Shown here piece by piece: positions 11,552 to 20,600 of a DNA stretch of 20,675 nucleotides. The stretch covers positions 171,489-192,163 of the forward strand of contig NW_019775710.1 in the NCBI RefSeq assembly GCF_001039355.2, given 5' to 3'. The DNA comes from Lingula anatina. Lineage: Eukaryota > Brachiopoda > Lingulata > Lingulida > Lingulidae. A program made the translations under genes and the position numbers. The notes under the pieces were generated by a model. The model saw only the letters and a list, made by a program, of their open reading frames with translations. It made no database searches and was not told the origin of the DNA. Position 1 is the stretch's first letter. Each line of letters opens with the position of its first letter.

Positions 11552-14500
11552 TAAGATATTCTTAATTGTGCTTAATCATTCCAAAGTAGTGAACAAAGTT
11601 TGGTAATTAGTGAATTTGTGTTGCTGTCTTACTGTTCTTAGTCGTATACCATACATAATGCCAAGTATACTGCTTTGTAATATATGCTATGTTATAGTGG
11701 ATCTTGCCATAACTGTGATGTTTTTTGTAAATGTGAATTGTACACTACACTCTTTGTATCCCTGGGTATTTAATATGTCATGTGGACATCAATAAGAAAG
11801 AAAGAAAAGAAAGATTACCAATACTAAGTCCCCCAGCACCTCCAGAGGAGGTCATTGAGAGGTCATCACCTTCAAAGGACGATGCACTGGATCTGGCGCT
11901 CCTTGGCACGGGGTCTGAAATCATTGCAAACTTTAAAATATCTTTTTACAGATCTGTCTATCTATCTATTTACTTATTTAGATTGATGAACTTATTATTA
12001 AGAAGTATATGGATACTTCTGTCAACAGGAAACCAGTCCAGAAGAAAAATAATTAATCAAATAAGCCTTCCACTCTGATTGACATTAATTTAAGCTTGAA
12101 AAGTTCATTATTTATAAATAAAAATTTTTAAAAATTCAAAATAAATGAATGGATTTAATTAGTTAAAAATCTTATATTAATTATGTCAATTATTTAAACA
12201 CATGGAAGTATATTTTTCAGAAGTCTCACCATCCAGTAGAGTTGCCTGCACATATTGTTCTGCCAAGAATGTTTTACTGCATGGATGTCCAGATTTGATA
12301 AAATACTGGACAGATTCCTCCTGTGAAGAAATTGTTATTGAAGTCAAAATATCAATATGCAAAACCATGTGAATCATAGACTCCATTTCATTAATTTAAA
12401 GTTTCAGTGAACTGTGTTTGAAGTCAAGTCTTTCATATAAATCGCAAGTCTGCTACTTCATCTGTATCAAATTAAATAAAAATAAAACAAAGATATGAGT
12501 GATAATTAAAGAATTGAATTGAACAGTGAAAACAAAAGGAAGGAGTGGAATATATACTAAATGAAAAACTTTATTTGCACTAACCTTTGGTAACTTGGAG
12601 AGAATCTGGAACTTGATTCTATCAGTTTCCCTGTTATCTTCCAACTCTGAAACACATTACAAAAGAATAGCATGATGTGGATGCTAGCACTCAAAATATC
12701 ACTTTAATGATAAAGATATTAATTCAACTTCACTAAATGAAAAAAGGGTGAATTATCACTCCTTAATAACTTATCAATGCAATGGCAATTAAAGTATGTG
12801 ACAAAATAAAATAGACCTTTCCTCTACATTCTATGTGCAATCTATTGTGTTGAACAAACTTATATTGTTTTTACCGAGTGTGAATTTGATGTAAACAATA
12901 TCAGAGTTACTTTTACTATTGTTTTGAATGAATCTATAGGATCTAACATTTCACTAAAAAAAGTTTCAAAATAATTCACCAACCTGTTAATACTTGTTCC
13001 ACAAATGTGGGAGTCAGAGTTAGAATCCCTGAATCCACATACTGCAGAAACAGGCTTGAAAAATAAAACAAAATAGTTTGGAATCACACACATGTAAAAT
13101 AAACAAATGTACACAAAAACAACAAAAATTGGCAAAAAGAAAATTTTTATGAGAAATATGAATTGGTCTTCTGCTAATCATCAATTTAAAAGCCAGAATA
13201 TATTATTTTGAAGCAAAAATATGTAATTATATGAAATTACTGCAGTGCCCTACCTAAAATCCAAGCAACGAAATGCCAGTCCTGTGAAAAAGGTATGAAA
13301 ACCTGAAAAAGAAGAAAAAAGTGTAACATCTCCAGTTCTTTGTTTCTGGTTCTTACCACAGCAATGAATATTCTATATGATCAGATAGAATGCTTATTTC
13401 ACTAAATATAGTTTAACAGCTAATATTTTCAATTGACTGAGACTTGGATAATATTAGAAAATACCATTGCAAGTATCCATTTTAGCATACAATGTTTGGG
13501 AAGTGCAGCAGTGTACAGTAAATACTCAATCTTTTCAATGAGCAAAAACTGTCAAACTTTCAGAAACAAGTTCATTGTCACACAATAATATTTCTAAATA
13601 GCATTTGTGGTGCTTTTACTACACAGAATAGAACTACAGAGTACCCTGTTTTTTTTTTAAATTTTGTTGCTACCACTCAATAGGAATGTTCTGATTTTAA
13701 GAAATTACGATTGAAAAAAAAAAAAAGCAGTTTCTGTAAAATTCACAATTTCCCCCCATTGAAAAGATCAAGTAATTATAGTATGCATTGCCTAGTGCCC
13801 CACCTTTCCACAGTGGAAAAGCCAAATCCTGTGTTACCATCAGGTATCTCTCCATGGCTTGAAACAGTTCATAATCCTTTAAACAGGATGGTGTGTCTCT
13901 GAAGAAAAATATATTGAAAAGAAAAGTTTTATCTCTGAAGAAATATAAACTGAAAATATAAAGTAGATTTTTTATTTCAAAAAGTTAATCAGAAAACAAT
14001 GTTTAGACTGAATTGACAATTCAGCTGAGAGAGCACTTATTAAGCTAATACATGCCCTTTTTAATTATCTCAATAACTCATTAGAAAGTTTAATACAGGG
14101 TTGCATCATAAGAGATCAACATAATAGTTAAACATGCTGTTTAACACAACAAAATGACCAAAAAAGGGAACCAATTCTGAGATTTGTACAAAGCTCGTTA
14201 AATTTTAGGTTTCATGGTAATAAATGCCAAATTAACTTTAATTTGGCATTTATTACCATTGTAAATTATATTATTTATAAATATATTATTCAAAAATTAT
14301 TTAAGTACATTAATTATAAATTCTACTATTAAATTCAATAACTGCCATGACTTACAAGTGCACAATCTTCTCCTGTGTGTTAAGTATACTCCACAACATG
14401 TGAAACAGCTGCTTGGATTGGATGAACTGGAAGACATCAAAATTTAGTATTACAATAGAAACTGACATACAAGTCAAAATCATCAAATCTAATGGGGACC

Positions 14501-14599
14501 TTCTGATCAATAACAATAGGTATCTTGTATGGTGATTTTGTAGTAGTATATGGCAGATAAAATATAACCTCCTTATAACCTGAAACAGTTTATGTATGC

Positions 14600-14671
<72 letters not shown>

Positions 14672-17600
14672 AGAAGAAGAAGAAGAAGAACATACCTGAC
14701 AAGAGACATATTCTGAGGCCAGGTTTTGTATCTTTCCTTGCACATCTTGTTTCAAGTACTTTGACATGTGCTGGCTCAGCTGCTGGGTGGTCTGAAAGTA
14801 ACAATCACAAAAATAATCATATTGTCCAAAAAATAAATTAATTAATAAAAATGAAAATAAACAAATAATAAGTTATTAATGATAATAAGTTTATCCTCCA
14901 CAGCATAAGTCAGTCAAATGTTACACACAATTCTTGATTGTGTTCAATGAAACAATGTGGTTGATGAACCTAATTTTTAAAAACAAAAATCATAAACATG
15001 TACTCTCTGAGTGACAATTTTGCAGCTGATTTTACAAAACCGGTCTTTTATTTTTAATACTATCCCACTTCTATCAGCTCAATATCAGCATATCACCTTT
15101 GAAGGCACTGACCAATACTGTTTATATGCAAACACAATCTAGCATTTGTACACAAATATATTTAGATAAAATAACTAATTCTCTCCATTTATAATGTATC
15201 CACTCAGTAAATGCACCCCAAAACTTACTGTGCTGGCTGTTGGTTGGTCCTCGTACACAAATTCTTCCTCTTTTTCCTCGCCAGGCAAAACTGGCATGTT
15301 GCCCACACCTGTTTCTGGAGAATTTTGTCTTGTGCTCTCAGGTGTGATGATTGTCACAGACTTTGCCTTGATGGGAACTTTTGGCGTTAGGACTTCACTG
15401 AAATATTACAGAAATAGTTTATCATCCAGAATTACTACATAATATTTATATCCAATTCTCAGTGACACTGCAAGAATTTTAAAGATATTTTGTAGCATGT
15501 TAACCTTTCCTATTGCCATGTTTATAGCCTCCAGGCAGGGCAGAAAAAAAAATGTGGACAACATATCACTTAGTATTAAATCTGACTATCAGCAAAACAC
15601 ATTTGGTGGATAGATGTTCCTAGTTTATACCACAATGATCTGATCACACACACAAATGTGTGCACGCACAAAGACACTAAACTTTCTTCAAAATGATTGT
15701 AAAATTCATGCAAAGTTCATAAAAAACTTACTTTAACTTTCTGAACTTCATAGAAAGTGTCTTCAGGACTCTTCTCCCCCTGCCTGGCTCCTGCAGATGG
15801 TTCTCTGACAAACTTGATTTCTGAAACATCATCACAGGCACATCTTAAGGAAACGATATACAAATTTCAGAAGATTAATCAGAATGCTTTTTGAATCATT
15901 TTTGTGTTCAAGTATTTCATAACACATCAATTTCCAATGAACTTGACATAATTTTGCCATAAAAAGTGATAATTTAATATTCTCTTCTCACAGTATTTAA
16001 GAAAAACATTAACAACAAAACAAGGATCTTCATCTTCCCAAACTGTATCTGCCAATCTTCATGATTCTCTCTTCCTCAATGCAATGGACCTAGACACATA
16101 TATGGGCTATCCTGTTCTCTCCTGCCCAGCCTAAATTTGCCCATAACTCTCTTCTCCTAAATACCAGCCAATTTTACCGAAACTTCTGGTGTAAAATACA
16201 CACTATTTTACCTACAATCATGAAACATACAGCAGTCCAAAAGATTTTACGTGATTTTAATATCTGAAAAAAAAAAACAGACTATGACTACTTTTAAAAC
16301 CTAGCTCACTTGAAAATCCTCTGGCCTGTCCCTCATTGCATGTAACAGTCTGGACACTGACCGCGGGTCAAACCTGGACACCTGCAGCTGCTGTTTGATC
16401 TTGAAGTGACGGCTCAAGCTCTCGGGGAGATCGTCTACGGACAACTTCCTAGCTCTCTGTCCAGAATCTCCCCCCGAGCTGTGCCTGCGGCCCATGTTCA
16501 CATTATGTTTCATTGGAAAGTAAGTCACCTGGGCCAGCTTGTGATTGTTGTGATTCTGAAGCAGAAAAAGCAGTAACTTTATAAACCTGCATAAACTTAT
16601 TGTATCATTTATGAGAACATGTACTAATAACGGAGGGTTCTGATTATTAACTGTTAACATTTTTGCTGAAATTCTCCAAGAAAGCAGTATATTTCCAGCT
16701 CAACCTCTTACAGCTATCAGTTCTTTACATCTGAGCGGACAGGTAGACGTATCAAATGCAAAATATTTTGCTCAATCTTTCAATCAGATATAAAACAGGC
16801 ACCAGTACTTTATTAGAACATTTAACCTGGTTATAATAATTTTGTTAATGCATTGCTTAACTTCATTTAAGAGATTTGGATTCATGGTGTTTAGCAAACC
16901 AGCATTATTTGACAGTCCTTTGGAAAGAAACTGAATTTGATTTGATTGCAAGTGGCCAGTGTACCTTTTCAAGTTGTCCCCTAGCTGTGTCAATACTTGT
17001 GAAAGGCAGAAGCTGCAACTGATCCCTCTCTATCTGGCGTCTCATTGCACTGTATGTAGAGGCTGCAAAAATAAAAAATAAATGTTCTTGTTAATTCTCT
17101 AGTATCTTTTATTCTCTAAAATAATAAGAAATAACTGGTTAATCCTTTAAGACTACTCAATTTGTTATTTTTATCTTGCAAAAGCAACATAAGTTATTAA
17201 GCTATAAACAAGTATTAAGTTCAAGTAATAAACAGGCATTACAGGAGAGAAATTTAGGTCCCAGACACAAGGTCACTCACCAATAAGAAACTCCTCCATC
17301 AAAAGTTCTACTTCAGGGCTTGCTATATCATTGCACATGTATTCAATCAACTGGAAATCAATGAAATACTCTGATAAAATTCATATAATAAAAATCAATA
17401 ACTTTCAAATAAGAGACAAGTCCTATGTATTGCTCTGGTTCTTAGGAGGAATAAGAAGTATGTCAAATACTCTATCTTTTCATGGGGGAAATAGTGATTT
17501 TTACAGATACTGTACTTTTAAGTCGTAATTTTTTTTTAAAACAGAAAATTCTATAGAGTGGTATCAACAGAATTAAAAAGCAGGCTACTCTATAGTTCTA

Positions 17601-20600
17601 TTCTATAAAGTAAAAGCACCATAAATGCTATATAGAAACTCTGTGATTATAAAATAATATATCTGAGAGTTTGATAGTTTTTGCCCAAATTTGCTTAATT
17701 TTTGAAAAGATCGAGTAATTATTGAACCCATTACCTGTTTTACAACCCCCCAGTCCTTGGTCTTGATAATCACGTAATTCAGTATCGCCATCTTGGTAGA
17801 GTTGGTGTAGCAATCCGTAAACATCCGCTGCAGGCATTCCTTATTGATACTCAGTTTGTAGCCTTTTCCTTCACTACTTTCAAAGAGACAGAAGCCTGTA
17901 ACAAAAAATAAATAAATAAAATAAAAATAAATAAATAAATAAATAAAAAATAAATAAATAAATATATAACGTTGTTGAATTACTATGATGAGAATTTGTT
18001 CAAGACTGCACTTGTTTATTCCCTTTATAAAATTCCAAGGAAAGGAAGACTGAACAGAACCCTAATTAAGTTTACCAATAAAATTTAAGCTATTCAAACT
18101 ATTGCATTATAGTTATAATACAGATTGGACTCTACTTTTAATCACACTCCATTGTTCTACACCCTACCCCCCAATCCATGCTTTTTTTATGTACACCCAA
18201 AACATACTTGTCAGTTGGCACAGTACCTGACTTCTCCCTGTACAGATGGGTCAACAAGCCACCTTTAGATAAAGAAGTTTTCTCTACACCTGCCTCCTCT
18301 GTCAGATCAGGGTAAGCCACATCTGAAAACATATCATGAAAAATAATCATAATAATCATCAGAGTACATTAACAACAAACTTAAGACAAATACATACATG
18401 TTAAATATGCAAAAAATCAATAATTTCTTCACAAAATTTAACCAAGTGACAAGTAATGCACAGATATTAACTCAATGACAACTATAAATTTACATCTTAT
18501 CAAGTTATCCCTTTGACAATCTGCAAATGAGTCTAAAAGAATTCTCTCTAATATATCTAATCTAAACAAATCCTCAACCCGACTTAATTCAAACCTCTTG
18601 GTCTCTCTTAAACAAAAGTCCACTCACCATGGAATAATATATGGTGTGAGGGTTCATACTCTAAGCTGACATTCAACAAATGAACAAAATGGCCTGGCAA
18701 AAACACTAGTACACACTCATCTGTAAGAAGAAAAATAGTATTATATAGTACTCTATAGGCAGCAAACTCAAAGGGGGCAGGTCTCCTTAACATGTGGAGC
18801 CTTTACCACAATGTCAAAGGACCCAGTTCATATTTTGATTTAAATTCTTCCCAGCCAAATGAGTTGTTTGTCTCCCCCCCCCCCCCCCTCACCCAAACCC
18901 CTTGACACCTCCTTTCAAACAGACCTGGATACACTAACATTAACGTTACAGAGATGTCAACTTTAGAGAAATTAGAAGATATGTCACACACACACACATT
19001 TGGTGCTGTACTCAAAATATGAGTAGAAAATTTTTTTTTAAATGTGTGGGACACCAAATCATTGCATTAGAGAAGAATACAAGACAATAAGCTCAACTCA
19101 CTATGCATGGTGAAGAAAATTCTGTTCTTGGCAGCATTTGCCTGTGTTGCTACTGGCACCACACACTGCAATATACTTCCTGTAATACAAGACTGTGCTC
19201 TGTTATCTAATTATTGGCTTTAATACAAATATCCAGCAAAATATTTGTATTACACTCAGCAAGGGTTCATGCGAGTCAGGAAGCAAGCACTTTATCTGTC
19301 ATTATCGCTATAGCATCTGTGAAATCTCTTGTCATTATTTGGTTAAAATAGTTTTACATTAGAACAGTCTGTAAATTGGCTAATTTTAGTTTTTATTAGC
19401 TTGAAGTAATCCATAGTTGGAGTCTGTAAAATAGCTGGACCTCAGATACATAATCCTAATTTGACTTAATGGCCAAAAAGGTTGTTATAACTGTTGAAAC
19501 TTGTGTTGCTATAATTGTTGAAATCTGTGTTGCTATAATTGTTGAAATCTGTGTTGCTATAATTGTTGAAATCTGTGAATGAAAATATTGAGAAGACACA
19601 ATGACCCCGTTCCCATGCCTAGATCGATCTAGTACAACCTACCTATCTCCAAGGGGATTCTCGCTGAACTGCATTCTCCTTAAGCAGCTCAATTGTCTGG
19701 CATGCTTACTGAAGCTGCTAAACGATAGTGAATTACCCCCTAACAGCTTCATAAGGCATGCCAGACATCTAAGGCTCTATTCCCATAGATTTTAGATCGA
19801 TCTATCCCCGCGGGGAGTCTCACTAGATTATTTTCAGATAATCCGACTTAAATGTCCGTCCCGCCTACTACAAGCTGTAATGGGGTAATTAACTTTCGTG
19901 TCCGCCCGGCTGACAGCTATTTAGCGTGAACCCCCAGGGAGTTAGGTCGATCTAAAGTAGGTCGATCTAATCTATGGAAATGGGGTGTAAGCCGCTAAAG
20001 CAGAATGCAATTTAGCAAGAATCCCCTCAGAGAGATGTCAACCCTGCTAGATCGATCTAGGTATGGAAAGGGGTCAATGTTACAAACACCCCTCCATGTA
20101 CCACACTTACCATGATGGATCATACAGACTGAATACTGCAGTGGCACTTCCCCTGTGGCTGTTCTGGTGTTGTCGTGATGCTATGAATCAAATGTACAGT
20201 TTGTGTGCGTCATACATGTGATTGACCAAGACATATTGTTTCTGAAGGGTACTTTATTTAAGTTTAGACAAAGTTGACCATTTTTATCAATTCACCAAAA
20301 ACCGAAATGTGTGTTTAAGTAAGGTAAGCATGGTTATCTTATACCACAAATGATGGGAGTTTCTGTCCTTATTAAATGATCAAATTTAACTTTTATCTAA
20401 CTGTACCAGAATATATTCTTCTGCTTAAAAGAGGAGACATGAATTCACCAGACACCAAAATCTCACTCAAGTAGACATTTAATACCAATTTTGGACTAAA
20501 TCCACTATAAAATTTTTGTTTCTATGTCATCACAAGTAATCGCCCTTCATATATATATAGACTGATACAGTAACATACAGGTATGTAGAACATCAATTCA

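Noticed and set aside
11782-12078. 98-codon plus-strand open frame
   Set aside because: It is antisense to the GSAP exon at 11819-11914, whose minus-strand reading keeps phase with its neighbours.
13024-13045. CTGCAG as alternative acceptor for the exon at 12984-13054
   Set aside because: Joined to the upstream exon it shifts frame into a stop. The upstream TTTTTCAAG acceptor keeps the conserved YVDSGIL block in frame.
13804-13845. GTAACA as earlier donor within the exon at 13804-13898
   Set aside because: It would remove DLAFPLWK, which matches the family and joins in phase to FHTFF.
14352-14804. 150-codon minus-strand open frame with a Ser/Leu run
   Set aside because: It is two real GSAP exons joined by read-through of a (TC)n intron. 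The Ser/Leu run is intronic.
18724-19101. Extra GSAP exon in the 18721-19101 intron
   Set aside because: Candidate acceptors (for example GTATCCAG near 18924) lead to peptides without family resemblance or with wrong phase.
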